Shown here: positions 7,594 through 16,810 of the stretch, piece after piece
How positions within the stretch are numbered: position 1 is the stretch's first letter
How the letters are laid out: every line of letters starts with the position of its first letter
Assembly (NCBI RefSeq): GCF_002386445.1
Contig: NZ_DGIR01000021.1
Coordinates: 1 to 64,000 of the forward strand
Origin: Pseudomonas sp. UBA4617
GTDB taxonomy: Bacteria; Pseudomonadota; Gammaproteobacteria; Pseudomonadales; Pseudomonadaceae
DNA: 64,000 nucleotides
Direction of reading: 5' to 3'
The notes under the pieces: model-generated
Database searches by the model: none
Told to the model about the DNA's origin: nothing
Seen by the model: only the letters and a program-made list of their open reading frames with translations
Made by a program: the position numbers and the translations under genes

Positions 7594-8952
7594 TCAGTTG
7601 GCCTGGCGAGCCTTCTTCAGCTTGAAGGCCACCCACAGCGCGGCGATCCACGCCGGGATCAGCATCACCGAAATGCGAATCGGCGGGGTCAGGTACATCA
7701 CCACCAGGATCAGTACGATGAACGCCAGGCACAGGTAGTTGGTCAACGGGTGCCCCCAGCTCTTGTAGAACGGGATGATCCCGGCCGCCAGCTTGGCCTT
7801 GCGGAACTTCAGGTGAGTAATGCTGATGCTCGCCCAGTTGATCACCAGCGCCGATACCGCCAGCGCCATCAGCAGGCCGAACGCCTCGCCCGGCATCAGG
7901 TAATTGATCACCACACACAGCCCGGTAGCCAGCGCCGACACGCCCAGCGCGGTCAGCGGCACACCACTGCGGCTGACCTTCAACAACTGCCGTGGCGCGT
8001 CGCCCTGGCTGGCCAGGCCGAACAGCATGCGACTGTTGGCGTAGACACAGCTGTTGTACACAGACAGCGCGGCCGTCAGCACCACGATGTTGAGGATGGT
8101 CGCCACCAGGTCACTGTCCAGTTCGTGGAAGATCATCACGAACGGGCTACCGCCCTGCACCACCTTCTGCCACGGGTACAGCGACAGCAGCACCGCCAGG
8201 GCGCCGATGTAGAAGATGAGGATACGGTACACCACCTGGTTGGTGGCTTTGGGGATGCTCTGGCGCGGGTTGTCGGCCTCGGCAGCAGTGATGCCCACCA
8301 GCTCCAGGCCACCGAACGAGAACATGATTACCGCCAGCGCCATTACCAGGCCGGTGACGCCATTGGGGAAGAAGCCGCCGTACTGCCACAGGTTGGCCAC
8401 GCTGGCATCCGGGCCGCCATGGCCACTGGTCAGCAGCCAGGCACCGAAACCGATCATGCTGACAATTGCGACCACCTTGACCAGGGCGAACCAGAATTCC
8501 ATCTCGCCATAGACCTTCACCTGGGTCAGGTTGATCAGGTTGATCACCACGAAGAAGATCGCTGCCGTGGCCCAGGTGGGGAAGCCCGGCCACCAGTACT
8601 GCACATAGATGCCCACTGCGGTGAGCTCGGCCATGCCGACCAGCACGTACACCACCCAGTAGTTCCAGCCCGAGACGAAACCGGCGAACTCGCTCCAGTA
8701 CTGGTGCGCGAAGTGGCTGAAACTGCCGGCCACCGGCTCTTCCACCACCATTTCGCCCAGCTGGCGCATGATCAGGAAGGCCATCAGGCCGGCAATGGCA
8801 TAACCCAGCAGCACGGAGGGACCGGCCAGCTGGATGGTTTGGGCGATGCCCAGGAACAACCCGGTGCCGATAGCCCCGCCCAGCGCAATCAGCTGGATAT
8901 GGCGATTCTTCAGCCCGCGCTGCAACCGCTCGGGCGTGCTCTGGTCTTGCAT
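7594..8952 (-). CDS. aroP: Aromatic amino-acid permease (AroP-type APC transporter)
   Basis: This 452-residue inner-membrane symporter has about twelve membrane helices. It follows E. coli AroP closely from the start: LKRGLKNRHIQ-like N terminus (LQRGLKNRHIQLIALGGAIG), MRQLGEMVVEEPVAGSFSHF, SGWNYWVVYVLVGMAELTA and FSFGGLELVGITAAEADNP. AroP takes up Phe, Tyr and Trp. Here it stands alone on the minus strand with convergent neighbours upstream in the window, so it is probably monocistronic. Family is certain; exact substrate is inferred from resemblance. Confidence 0.9.
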   Translation of the reverse strand: MQDQSTPERLQRGLKNRHIQLIALGGAIGTGLFLGIAQTIQLAGPSVLLGYAIAGLMAFLIMRQLGEMVVEEPVAGSFSHFAHQYWSEFAGFVSGWNYWVVYVLVGMAELTAVGIYVQYWWPGFPTWATAAIFFVVINLINLTQVKVYGEMEFWFALVKVVAIVSMIGFGAWLLTSGHGGPDASVANLWQYGGFFPNGVTGLVMALAVIMFSFGGLELVGITAAEADNPRQSIPKATNQVVYRILIFYIGALAVLLSLYPWQKVVQGGSPFVMIFHELDSDLVATILNIVVLTAALSVYNSCVYANSRMLFGLASQGDAPRQLLKVSRSGVPLTALGVSALATGLCVVINYLMPGEAFGLLMALAVSALVINWASISITHLKFRKAKLAAGIIPFYKSWGHPLTNYLCLAFIVLILVVMYLTPPIRISVMLIPAWIAALWVAFKLKKARQAN

Positions 8953-9007
8953 GAAGTGTCCTTTAGCTCAGTGAGGCAGTGTTGTTGTGTTATTTGCAGT
9001 GAAGGAT

Positions 9008-9949
9008 CTAGATCCATCCGCCCCACTGCAAGATGAAAATGCCTATGTTGGTGGTGATCGCCGCCATCAGTGTGGTAACCACGATGATCGATGCGGCGAG
9101 CTCATGGTTGCCGTTGGCTGCCCGTGCCATGACGTAGCTGGCAGCTGCGGTCGGGCTAGCGATGTACAGGAACAGGATGCCCAGTTCGGCCCCGCGGAAG
9201 CCGCAGAACCAGGCACCCAGGGTGCCGACCAGCGGCAGCCAGACCATTTTCACCAGGCTGGCATCCATGGCCAGCCTGCCGCTGTCGCGCAGCGCCGCCA
9301 GCGACAGGGTGCCACCGATGCAGATCAGCGCCAGCGGCAAGGTCATTTGCGCCAGATAGTCGCCCGAAGTGAGCAGCCAGTTGGGCAGCGGCACCTGAGC
9401 GTAGGCCATCGGCGTGGCCACCAGCACACTGATGATCAACGGGTTGCTGAAGATGCTCTTGCAGATGCTCCACGGATCGGACTTCAGGTGCGGGCTGTAC
9501 ACCGCCAGCACCACCGCCGACAGCGAGTTGTACAGGAGGATCACCAGGCCGGCGAGCACCGCCCCCAGGGAAATGCCATAGTCGCCGTAAAGGCTGGCGG
9601 CCAGGGCCAGGCCGATCACACCATTGTTGCCCCGGAAGGCGCCCTGGGTGTAGATGCCCCGGTCCGCCTCGGGGCAGCGCCAGATGGCCAGGCCCCAGGC
9701 GATGGCGAAACCGACCAGAGTGGCGGCGATGAAATACAGCAGAACCCCAGGCTTGACCGCAGCGCCCAGGTCGGCGTGGTAGATGCCGAGGAACAGTAGC
9801 GCCGGCATGCACACGTTGAACACCAGCTGCGAAGCAACGCGGTTGAAATTGTCATCGATCAGACGGATGCGTTTGAGCAGCACACCCATGAACAGCATGG
9901 CGAATACCGGTGCCGTGATGTTCAGCGTCTGGATAAGAAGGGCGAGCAT
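9008..9949 (-). CDS. AEC-family auxin-efflux-carrier-like permease
   Basis: This inner-membrane protein of about 313 residues belongs to the AEC (auxin efflux carrier/malonate) family. It has about ten hydrophobic helices, with FNVCMPALLFLGIYH near the first repeat, TQGAFRGNNGVIGLALA, and TLPLALICIGGTLSLAAL in the second half. Start choice: ATG at 9949; a TTG six bases upstream is the alternative and lies closer to the AGGA motif. Such proteins often carry dicarboxylates or amino-acid-like anions, but no substrate can be assigned here. It is followed by aroP on the same strand with a 55-bp gap. Confidence 0.85.
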   Translation of the reverse strand: MLALLIQTLNITAPVFAMLFMGVLLKRIRLIDDNFNRVASQLVFNVCMPALLFLGIYHADLGAAVKPGVLLYFIAATLVGFAIAWGLAIWRCPEADRGIYTQGAFRGNNGVIGLALAASLYGDYGISLGAVLAGLVILLYNSLSAVVLAVYSPHLKSDPWSICKSIFSNPLIISVLVATPMAYAQVPLPNWLLTSGDYLAQMTLPLALICIGGTLSLAALRDSGRLAMDASLVKMVWLPLVGTLGAWFCGFRGAELGILFLYIASPTAAASYVMARAANGNHELAASIIVVTTLMAAITTNIGIFILQWGGWI

Positions 9950-10053
9950 GCGCAAGCGATCCTGGAGGAGTTGCCGTTAGGCGGCTAATGATACGCCAAC
10001 GCGTCAGGAATTGCGGGGATCGAGGGGGCTTTATCAATAAGTTTCTGCCAATA

Positions 10054-10150
10054 CCGGCCTCCGCAGATAACCCGCTCCCACAGTGGCTGCGCAGGTCTCG
10101 AGAGTCCCGTGAATACCTTCAGGAGCGGGTTTACCCGCGAAGAGGCCGGT
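10054..10150. repeat. REP pair (inverted) before roxR 3' end
   Basis: The left copy (about 10054-10083) contains TAACCCGCTCCCACAG. The right copy (about 10121-10150) contains AGGAGCGGGTTTACCCGCGA. They are inverted relative to each other and lie between the AEC permease start and the roxR stop. Confidence 0.75.
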
Positions 10151-10164
10151 ACCGAAGCAGGCAG

Positions 10165-10728
10165 TCAGCGCCGGACGGGGCGCTTCTGCAGTTTGCGCTG
10201 CAAGGTCCGGCGGTGCATGCCCAGCGCCCGCGCAGTGGCCGAGATATTGCCCTCGTGCTCGTTCAGCACACGCTGGATGTGCTCCCACTGCAGGCGGTCG
10301 ACCGACATCGGGTTTTCCGGCACCAGGGTATCCAGGTCAGTGTGCTCCGACAGTAACGCCGCCAGCACATCATCGGCATCGGCCGGTTTGCACAGGTAGT
10401 TGCAGGCGCCACGCTTGACCGCTTCCACGGCGGTGGCAATGCTCGAGTAGCCGGTCAGTATCACCACACGCATTTCCGGGTCCAGCTCCAGCAGCTTGGG
10501 CAGCAGCACCAGACCGGAGTCGCCATCCATCTTGAGGTCCAGCGTGGCATAGTCCGGCAAATCCTGCTGGGCCAGCAGCAACCCTTCCTCGGCAGAGCTG
10601 GCAGTGCTCACACGAAAACCGCGGCGGCTCATGGCACGGGCCATGACCCGGGTGAAGGTGGCATCGTCGTCCACCAGCAACAGGTGCGGGAGCTCTTCGC
10701 TTTCGACCTGGTTTTCTTCGCTCATCAT
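10165..10728 (-). CDS. roxR: RoxR, redox response regulator (RegA/PrrA family)
   Basis: RoxR is the DNA-binding partner of RoxS and in Pseudomonas controls terminal oxidases, including the cyanide-insensitive one. The protein has 187 residues. The receiver domain shows LLLVDDDATF and the phosphorylation site Asp64 (ATLDLKMDG), with VVILTGYSSIATAVEAVKRG. The C-terminal Fis-type helix-turn-helix is NISATARALGMHRRTLQRKL. The ATG at 10728 overlaps the roxS stop (ATGA), a sign of translational coupling. A second in-frame ATG follows directly. Confidence 0.94.
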   Translation of the reverse strand: MMSEENQVESEELPHLLLVDDDATFTRVMARAMSRRGFRVSTASSAEEGLLLAQQDLPDYATLDLKMDGDSGLVLLPKLLELDPEMRVVILTGYSSIATAVEAVKRGACNYLCKPADADDVLAALLSEHTDLDTLVPENPMSVDRLQWEHIQRVLNEHEGNISATARALGMHRRTLQRKLQKRPVRR

Positions 10729-11981
10729 TCATCTCCTCGCTTGCCACGGGGCAGGCGCAGTTCGGTCAGGGTGCCACCCTGTTCATGACTATAGAGTTTC
10801 ACCGAGCCGCCCGCACGGGTCACGCTGGCCTTGCTCAGGAACAGGCCGAGGCCGAAGCCTTTGCCCTTGGTGGTAATGAAGGGTTTGCCGATGGCTTCGG
10901 CAATGGCCGGCGGCACGCCGGGGCCATGGTCGCGGATACTGATGACGATGTCATGGGCGTCCCAGTCCAGGCGCACTTCAAGGTCATCGGGGCAGGCATC
11001 GGCGGCGTTGTTCAGCAGGTTCAGCAGCGCCTGGGTCAGGTCAGGTGGCGGGGTCAGGCGCGGTACCTGGCCGTCGCGCAGGCGCTGGAAGCGGTAGCTG
11101 GCCTCCGGACGCATCAGGTGCCAGCGGTTGAGCGCTTCGTCGAGCCAGGCGGTCACCTCCTGTTCCACCACCGCCAGGCGCCGATTGGCCTCGGCAGCAC
11201 GCACCAGCTGTTGCAGGGTTTCCTTGCACAGCTTGACCTGGTCCTGAAGGATCTGCAGGTCTTCCTGCAGCAGCGGGTCGGCGTGGTCCTGGCGCATCTC
11301 GTTGAGCAACACGCTCATGGTCGCCAACGGCGTGCCCAGCTCATGGGCCGCGCCGGCGGCCTGGGTGGCCACGGCCAGCAGTTGTTCGTCGCGCAGGCTT
11401 TCCTCGCGCCGCTCGGAGCGCAACTGCTCCTGGCGGCGCAACTCTTCGGCCATGCGTGCGGCAAAGAAGGTGATCACAGCAGCGGCCAGGGCGATGCTCA
11501 GCCACATGCCGTAAACCTGCATCTTGTCCCGCGCCATCGGCAAGCCTTCGAGCGGGTAGAACTGCACCAGCAGCAGGCTGTAGGCGGTCAGCGCAATGCC
11601 GGAGAGAATCAGTGAATACAGCCACGGCAAGGTCACCGCAGCAATCGCCAGCGGCACCAGGTAATACGAGACGAACGGGTTGGTCGAACCGCCGGAGTAG
11701 TACAGCAAGGCACTGTGGATCAGCAGGTCACAGGCCAGCTGCAGGGCATACTCAAGCTCGGTGACCGGCAGCGACAGGCGCAGGCGCAGGGCCGTGAAGG
11801 CACACAACAGCGAGGACAAGGCCAAGGTGCCGGCCAGCGACAGCCAGGGCAGCGGCAGCAGTTCGGTCCAGTAGGCGACGCCCACGGAGCCAGCCTGGGC
11901 AGCCAGGACCAGGACCCGAATGACGGTCAGGCGCCAGAGGTTCTGGCGGGTAGCGGACAGCGGTTGTACGGCGGCGAGCAT
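10725..11981 (-). CDS. roxS: RoxS, membrane redox sensor kinase (RegB/PrrB family)
   Basis: This 418-residue histidine kinase has about six N-terminal membrane helices. It carries the family's quinone-site motif GGSTNPF (residues 97-103), the phospho-acceptor His213 (AAHELGTPLA), a conserved redox-type cysteine Cys252 (QVKLCKETL) and an ATPase domain (NLLNNAADA, DHGPGVP, GKGFGLGLFLSKA). The start was set at ATG 11981, behind AGGAG; the open frame extends far upstream but without family sequence. It is cotranscribed with roxR (4-bp overlap). In this family the sensor reads the redox state of the respiratory chain. Confidence 0.94.
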   Translation of the reverse strand: MLAAVQPLSATRQNLWRLTVIRVLVLAAQAGSVGVAYWTELLPLPWLSLAGTLALSSLLCAFTALRLRLSLPVTELEYALQLACDLLIHSALLYYSGGSTNPFVSYYLVPLAIAAVTLPWLYSLILSGIALTAYSLLLVQFYPLEGLPMARDKMQVYGMWLSIALAAAVITFFAARMAEELRRQEQLRSERREESLRDEQLLAVATQAAGAAHELGTPLATMSVLLNEMRQDHADPLLQEDLQILQDQVKLCKETLQQLVRAAEANRRLAVVEQEVTAWLDEALNRWHLMRPEASYRFQRLRDGQVPRLTPPPDLTQALLNLLNNAADACPDDLEVRLDWDAHDIVISIRDHGPGVPPAIAEAIGKPFITTKGKGFGLGLFLSKASVTRAGGSVKLYSHEQGGTLTELRLPRGKRGDE

Positions 11982-12182
11982 GAGCTCTCCTGATGAGTGC
12001 TCCAGAAAATCGGCTGGAGTATACCGAAGCCTGGCGCCGCGCTGCAGTGATGCGGCAAAGCGCCACACTTTGTCACAAGTCCATGATGGCACTTTTGAAC
12101 CCACTACACTGTTGCCGGTCTGAAGGCCCATGCGTGGAATGGATGGCCAGAGCCCACGCCTTTTATTGCCAAGGAGTATCCC

Positions 12183-12899
12183 ATGCAAAACCCTCGTCGC
12201 GGCGCCGCGCTGATCCTGTCCTGCGGCCTGCTCGCCAGCCTGCCGGCATTGGCTGCCGATGAACCGCGCTACAACCAGGTATCGCTGCGTGCCGAAGTCA
12301 GCAAGGAAGTGGCGCGTGACCTGATGGTCGTGACCCTGTACAGCGAAGCGCAGAACAGCGACCCCGGCAAGCTGGCCCAGCAGATCACCGAGACCATGAA
12401 CAAGGCGGTGCAGCAGTCGCGTCAGGTCAAGGACGTGAAGATCAGCCAGGGTAGCCGCAACAGCTACCCGGTGTATGACAACAAGGGCCAGAAGATCACC
12501 GGCTGGCGCGAGCGTGCCGAGCTGCGTCTGGAAAGCGCCAACTTCCCGGCCCTGTCGCAACTGACTGCCGACCTGCTGCAAGAGCTGAAGATGGGCGGCA
12601 TGGACTTCTCCATCGCCCCGGCCACGCGCAAGGCCAGCGAGGATGCACTGCTCAAGGATGCAGTGGATGCATTCAAGGCACGTGCACAACTGGCGACCGA
12701 GGCGCTGGGCGGCAAAGGCTACAAGGTGGTCAGCCTGAACCTCAACAGCAGTGGTTACCCGCGCCCATACCTGCGCAGTGCACCAATGGCAATGAAGGCG
12801 ATGGGGGCTGATGAGGCGGCACCGGCACCAGATATCGAGGCCGGTACCAGTGAAGTCAGCATGAATGCCGATGGCCTGATCGAGGTACAGATGCCTTGA
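12183..12899 (+). CDS. Periplasmic SIMPL-domain (DUF541) protein
   Basis: This 238-residue exported protein has a signal peptide (MQNPRRGAALILSCGLLASL, cleavage near ALAA-DE). Beyond it lies one SIMPL/DUF541 domain: VSLRAEVSKEVARDLMVVTL, the central SQGSRNSYPVYDNKGQ block and LNLNSSGYPRPYLRS. The family includes E. coli YggE, linked to oxidative-stress tolerance, but its biochemical role is not settled. It diverges from roxS with about 200 bp between. AAGGAG precedes the ATG. A strong hairpin follows the stop. Confidence 0.85.
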   Translation: MQNPRRGAALILSCGLLASLPALAADEPRYNQVSLRAEVSKEVARDLMVVTLYSEAQNSDPGKLAQQITETMNKAVQQSRQVKDVKISQGSRNSYPVYDNKGQKITGWRERAELRLESANFPALSQLTADLLQELKMGGMDFSIAPATRKASEDALLKDAVDAFKARAQLATEALGGKGYKVVSLNLNSSGYPRPYLRSAPMAMKAMGADEAAPAPDIEAGTSEVSMNADGLIEVQMP

Positions 12900-12903
12900 T
12901 CCG

Positions 12904-12934
12904 TTCGAGGGAGCGGTAAGCCCGCTCCCTCGAA
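12904..12934. terminator. Hairpin after the SIMPL gene
   Basis: TTCGAGGGAGCGG and CCGCTCCCTCGAA form a perfect 13-bp stem with a 5-nt loop just after the stop codon. No T-run follows. It is likely a transcript end or stabiliser. Confidence 0.6.
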
Positions 12935-13218
12935 GGCCGCGTCAGTTTCACGCGTTTCAGAACATTCCTACGCACCAATAGGGTGCCCCGTACAGCTTCT
13001 CCCGCCCCGAAACATCCCGTAAAAAGCCATCATTTTGCCCTCGCAAACGTTCAACTTGCGGAAAAGTTATACCAATGCGACATCCATGTACGGTCGTACC
13101 ACTTTTCTGGCGTCAATGAACACTTGCCATATTGCAATGGGTATACCCCCTGCATAAGTATCCGCAGGTCGGCTCACGAGGCCACCTCAAATCGAAAAAT
13201 GACAACAATGAGGCCACC
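12935..13218 (+). promoter_or_regulatory. Upstream region of the dipeptide locus
   Basis: No gene is seen in the roughly 280 bp before the first dppA. Two small perfect palindromic elements stand out: GTACG-GT-CGTAC (13088-13099) and GGGTATACCC (13139-13148). They are positioned where an operator would be. In P. aeruginosa the matching locus is repressed by PsdR, whose gene is not present in this window, so the regulator here is unknown. No confident -35/-10 pair was found. Confidence 0.4.
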
Positions 13219-14844
13219 ATGCTCAAACACGCAGTCATTCCGTTCCTGCTGGGTGCAGGCTTGCTCTCCGGGGCACCGTCGGCCCTCGCCGCGTCCAACC
13301 TGGTGTTCTGCTCCGAAGGCAGCCCGGCCGGCTTCGACCCGGGGCAATACACCACAGGGACCGATTTCGACGCCTCTGCCGAGACCGTGTTCAACCGCCT
13401 GACCCAGTTCGAACGCGGCGGCACCGCCGTCATCCCGGGCCTGGCGACCGAGTGGGAAGTATCCGACGACGGCAAGACCTACACCTTCCACCTGCGCGAA
13501 GGGGTCAAGTTCCACAGTACCGACTACTTCAAGCCCACCCGCGCATTCAACGCCGACGACGTGCTGTTCACCTTCAACCGCATGCTCGACAAGGACCACC
13601 CGTTCCGCAAGGCCTACCCCACCGAGTTCCCGTACTTCACCGACATGGGCATGGACAAGAACATTGCCAAAGTGGAGAAGCTCGACGAACACACGGTGAG
13701 GTTCACCCTCAACGAGGTCGACGCCGCCTTCATCCAGAACCTGGCCATGAGCTTCGCCTCGATCCAGTCCGCCGAATACGCCGACCAACTGCTCAAGGAC
13801 GGCAAGGCTGCCGATATCAACCAGAAACCGATCGGCACCGGCCCGTTCGTGTTCAGCAAGTACCAGAAGGACGCGCAGATCCGCTTCAAGGGCAACAAGG
13901 ACTACTGGCAACCTGATGAGGTGAAGATCGACAACCTGATCTTCGCCATTACCACCGACGCCTCGGTGCGCATGCAGAAGCTGAAGAAGAACGAGTGCCA
14001 GGTGACCCTGTTCCCGCGCCCGGCAGACATCCAGCCGCTGAAGCAGGACCCTAAGCTGCAGATGCCGGACCAGGCCGGTTTCAACCTCGGCTACATCGCC
14101 TATAACGTGATGGACAAGATCAAGGGCAGCAACGAAGCCAACCCGCTGGCCCAGCTGAAAGTCCGTCAGGCGCTGGACATGGCCGTGGACAAGAAGAAGA
14201 TCATCGAGTCGGTCTACCAGGGCGCAGGCCAACTGGCAGTCAACGGCATGCCGCCAACCCAGTGGTCCTATGACGACAGCATCAAGGACGCCCCGTACGA
14301 CCCGGAAAAGGCCAGGCAGCTGCTCAAGGAAGCCGGCATCAAGGAAGGTACCGAGATCTCCCTGTGGGCCATGCCGGTACAGCGCCCATACAACCCCAAT
14401 GCCAAGCTGATGGCAGAAATGCTGCAATCGGACTGGGCCAAGGTGGGCATCAAGGCGAAGATCGTCAGCTACGAATGGGGTGAATACATCAAACGCTCCA
14501 AGGGTGGCGAGCAGGGCGCCATGCTGATCGGCTGGAGCGGTGACAACGGTGACCCGGACAACTGGCTGGGCACCCTGTACGGCTGCGATGCCATGAACGG
14601 CAACAACTTCTCCAAGTGGTGCTACAAGCCCTACGATGACCTGATCAAGCAGGCCAAGGCCACTTCCGACCAGGCCAAGCGCACCGAGCTGTACCAGCAG
14701 GCACAGCGCATGCTCAAGGAACAGGTGCCGATCACCCCGATCGCCCACTCCACGGTATACCAGCCCATGAGCGCCAAGGTGAAGGACTTCAAGATCAGCC
14801 CGTTCGGACTGAACTCCTTCTACGGCGTCAGCGTGGACAAATAG
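13219..14844 (+). CDS. dppA: Dipeptide ABC transporter substrate-binding protein, copy 1
   Basis: This 541-residue periplasmic family-5 solute-binding protein has a signal peptide (MLKHAVIPFLLGAG..., cleavage near ALAA-SN). It shows LVFCSEGSPAGFDPGQY, the family stretch YTFHLREGVKFH and GWSGDNGDPDNWLGTLYGC. The frame is open upstream, but ATG 13219 follows GAGG and begins the signal peptide. It is the first of three paralogues in the locus and very close to copy 2. It resembles the DppA1-A4 set of P. aeruginosa, which share one DppBCDF transporter and differ in peptide preference. Confidence 0.93.
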   Translation: MLKHAVIPFLLGAGLLSGAPSALAASNLVFCSEGSPAGFDPGQYTTGTDFDASAETVFNRLTQFERGGTAVIPGLATEWEVSDDGKTYTFHLREGVKFHSTDYFKPTRAFNADDVLFTFNRMLDKDHPFRKAYPTEFPYFTDMGMDKNIAKVEKLDEHTVRFTLNEVDAAFIQNLAMSFASIQSAEYADQLLKDGKAADINQKPIGTGPFVFSKYQKDAQIRFKGNKDYWQPDEVKIDNLIFAITTDASVRMQKLKKNECQVTLFPRPADIQPLKQDPKLQMPDQAGFNLGYIAYNVMDKIKGSNEANPLAQLKVRQALDMAVDKKKIIESVYQGAGQLAVNGMPPTQWSYDDSIKDAPYDPEKARQLLKEAGIKEGTEISLWAMPVQRPYNPNAKLMAEMLQSDWAKVGIKAKIVSYEWGEYIKRSKGGEQGAMLIGWSGDNGDPDNWLGTLYGCDAMNGNNFSKWCYKPYDDLIKQAKATSDQAKRTELYQQAQRMLKEQVPITPIAHSTVYQPMSAKVKDFKISPFGLNSFYGVSVDK

Positions 14845-14853
14845 GCTAGCCAC

Positions 14854-14927
14854 GGCACCCGCTGAGCGGCGGGTGCCCCACCAGCTCCACCACCCCTTCA
14901 TGCCGTCCCGCCGCTACGCGTGGCGGG
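14854..14927. terminator. Two hairpins between dppA copies 1 and 2
   Basis: GGCACCCGC/GCGGGTGCC (14854-14877) and CCCGCC/GGCGGG (14907-14927) are both followed by no T-run. They may attenuate transcription or protect the 3' end of the first dppA message. Confidence 0.5.
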
Positions 14928-14991
14928 GTCGGCGAACTGTTGCCGCCATTCGTACCGAGAGGCGGCGCCAACAGACGTAAAAGGACTTGCC

Positions 14992-16584
14992 ATGCGCCCT
15001 GTCACTCGTCTTCCCACCCTGCTTGCTCTGGGCCTGATCAGCCAGGCCCCTGCCGTGCTGGCCAACAACCTGGTGTTCTGCTCCGAAGGCAGCCCCGCCG
15101 GCTTCGACACCGCGCAATACACCAGCGCAACCGACAACGACGCCGCCGAACCCATCTACAACCGCCTGGTCGAGTTCGAGCGTGGTGGCACCGCCGTACA
15201 ACCAGCCCTGGCGACACGCTGGGAGGTGTCCGACGATGGCCTGCGTTACACCTTCCACCTGCGCGAGGGGGTGAAATTTCACAGCAACAAGGCCTTTACC
15301 CCCAGCCGCGACTTCAACGCCGACGACGTGCTGTTCACCTTCAACCGCATGCTCGACAAGGGCCACCCGTTCCGCCAGGCCTACCCGACCGAGTTCCCCT
15401 ATTTCGTCAGCATGGGCCTGGACAAGAACATCGCCCGTGTCGAGAAGACCGGCGCCATGACCGTCGTCTTCACCTTGAACAAGGTCGATGCTGCCTTCAT
15501 CCAGAACCTGGCCATGAGCTTTGCCTCGATTCTTTCCGCCGAATACGCCGAGCAGTTGCTAGCCAGCGGACGCGCCAGCGACATCAACCAGCAACCGATC
15601 GGCACCGGGCCGTTCACGTTCCAGCGCTACCAGAAGGACTCGCAGATTCGCTACAAGGGCAACCAGGCTTACTGGGCACCAGAGGAGGTGAAGATCGACA
15701 ATCTGGTGTTCTCGATCAACACCGACCCTTCGGTGCGCATCCAGAAGCTGCGCCGCAACGAATGCCAGGTCACCCTGCACCCGCGCCCGGCCGACCTGCC
15801 TGCGCTGAAGGCCGACAGCAAGCTGCAGGTACTGCAGCAACCGGGCTTCAACCTCGGCTATATCGCCTACAACACCCAGCATCCGCCGTTCGACCGCCTG
15901 GAAGTGCGCCAGGCGATGGACATGGCGGTGAACAAACAGGCGATCCTCCAGGCGGTGTACCAGGATTCCGGCCAACTGGCCGTCAACGCCATGCCGCCGA
16001 CCCAGTGGTCCTATGACAGCAGCATCAAGGATGCGCCCTACGACCCGGACAAAGCCCGCCAGCTGCTGCAGCAGGCCGGCGTGAAGCCCGGTAGCGAAAT
16101 CACCCTGTGGGCCATGCCGGTGCAGCGCCCGTACAACCCCAACGCCAAGCTGATGGCAGAAATGCTCCAGGCCGACTGGAGCAAGCTCGGCTTCAAGGTG
16201 CGCATCGTCAGCTACGAATGGGGTGAGTACCTCAAACGCATGAAAAGCGGCGAGCACGATATCGCCCTGATCGGCTGGACCGGCGACAACGGCGACCCGG
16301 ACAACTGGTTGGGCACCCTTTACAACTGCGACGCGATCGGCAGCAACAACTATTCGCTGTGGTGCGACCCGCAGTACGACCGCCTGGTCAAGCAGGCCAA
16401 GCAGGTCACCGACCGCACCCAACGCACGGCGCTGTACCAGCAGGCCCAGCAACGCCTCAAGCAACAGGTCCCGATTACCCCGGTGGCGCATTCCACGGTG
16501 AACCAGCCGCTCAGCGTCAAGGTTTCCGAGTTCAAGGTCAGCCCGTTCGGGCGCAATGATTTCTCCGGCGTGAGTGTTGATTGA
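14992..16584 (+). CDS. dppA: Dipeptide ABC transporter substrate-binding protein, copy 2
   Basis: This 530-residue periplasmic binding protein has a signal peptide ending near VLAN-NL. It is nearly colinear with copy 1 (LVFCSEGSPAGFD, YTFHLREGVKFHS, MPPTQWSYDSSIKDAPYDP, WTGDNGDPDNWLGTLYNC) and is clearly a tandem duplicate. It lacks the short acidic/Asn insert that copy 1 has in the middle (around DKIKGSNEANP). The ATG at 14992 follows AAAGGA. A 226-bp gap with a single REP unit separates it from the porin gene. Confidence 0.93.
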   Translation: MRPVTRLPTLLALGLISQAPAVLANNLVFCSEGSPAGFDTAQYTSATDNDAAEPIYNRLVEFERGGTAVQPALATRWEVSDDGLRYTFHLREGVKFHSNKAFTPSRDFNADDVLFTFNRMLDKGHPFRQAYPTEFPYFVSMGLDKNIARVEKTGAMTVVFTLNKVDAAFIQNLAMSFASILSAEYAEQLLASGRASDINQQPIGTGPFTFQRYQKDSQIRYKGNQAYWAPEEVKIDNLVFSINTDPSVRIQKLRRNECQVTLHPRPADLPALKADSKLQVLQQPGFNLGYIAYNTQHPPFDRLEVRQAMDMAVNKQAILQAVYQDSGQLAVNAMPPTQWSYDSSIKDAPYDPDKARQLLQQAGVKPGSEITLWAMPVQRPYNPNAKLMAEMLQADWSKLGFKVRIVSYEWGEYLKRMKSGEHDIALIGWTGDNGDPDNWLGTLYNCDAIGSNNYSLWCDPQYDRLVKQAKQVTDRTQRTALYQQAQQRLKQQVPITPVAHSTVNQPLSVKVSEFKVSPFGRNDFSGVSVD

Positions 16585-16661
16585 TTTCCAGCCTGCAGCG
16601 GTTCTCGCTCGCCCCGCCCGTTCCCATAGGGTCAGCAAAGGTTTCGGCGTCTGCGCCGTAG

Positions 16662-16692
16662 CTGTGGGAGCTGGCTTGCCGGCGATAGGGCC
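16662..16692 (+). repeat. Single REP unit
   Basis: One copy of CTGTGGGAGCTGGCTTGCCG followed by GCGATAGGGCC lies between dppA copy 2 and the porin gene. No inverted partner is seen nearby. The rest of 16585-16810 holds no gene that I can support. Confidence 0.75.
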
Positions 16693-16810
16693 AGCAGCAC
16701 AACGCCCCGATTCAGCCCGGCGACCCCGGGCAACCCCGGCAACACCGCAGCAAGAGCCCCGGCCCACAAAGCCAGGGAATAACTAGAAGAACAGAAAGGG
16801 AGCTTTTACC

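Noticed and set aside
11982..12689. Upstream extension of the roxS frame
   Set aside because: The frame is open, but the sequence overlaps the divergent SIMPL gene and lacks family resemblance. The ATG at 11981 has a good ribosome site.
13110..13135. Possible sigma-54 promoter before dppA copy 1 (TGGC ... TTGC)
   Set aside because: The spacing between the GG and GC elements is too long by about four bases for sigma-54.
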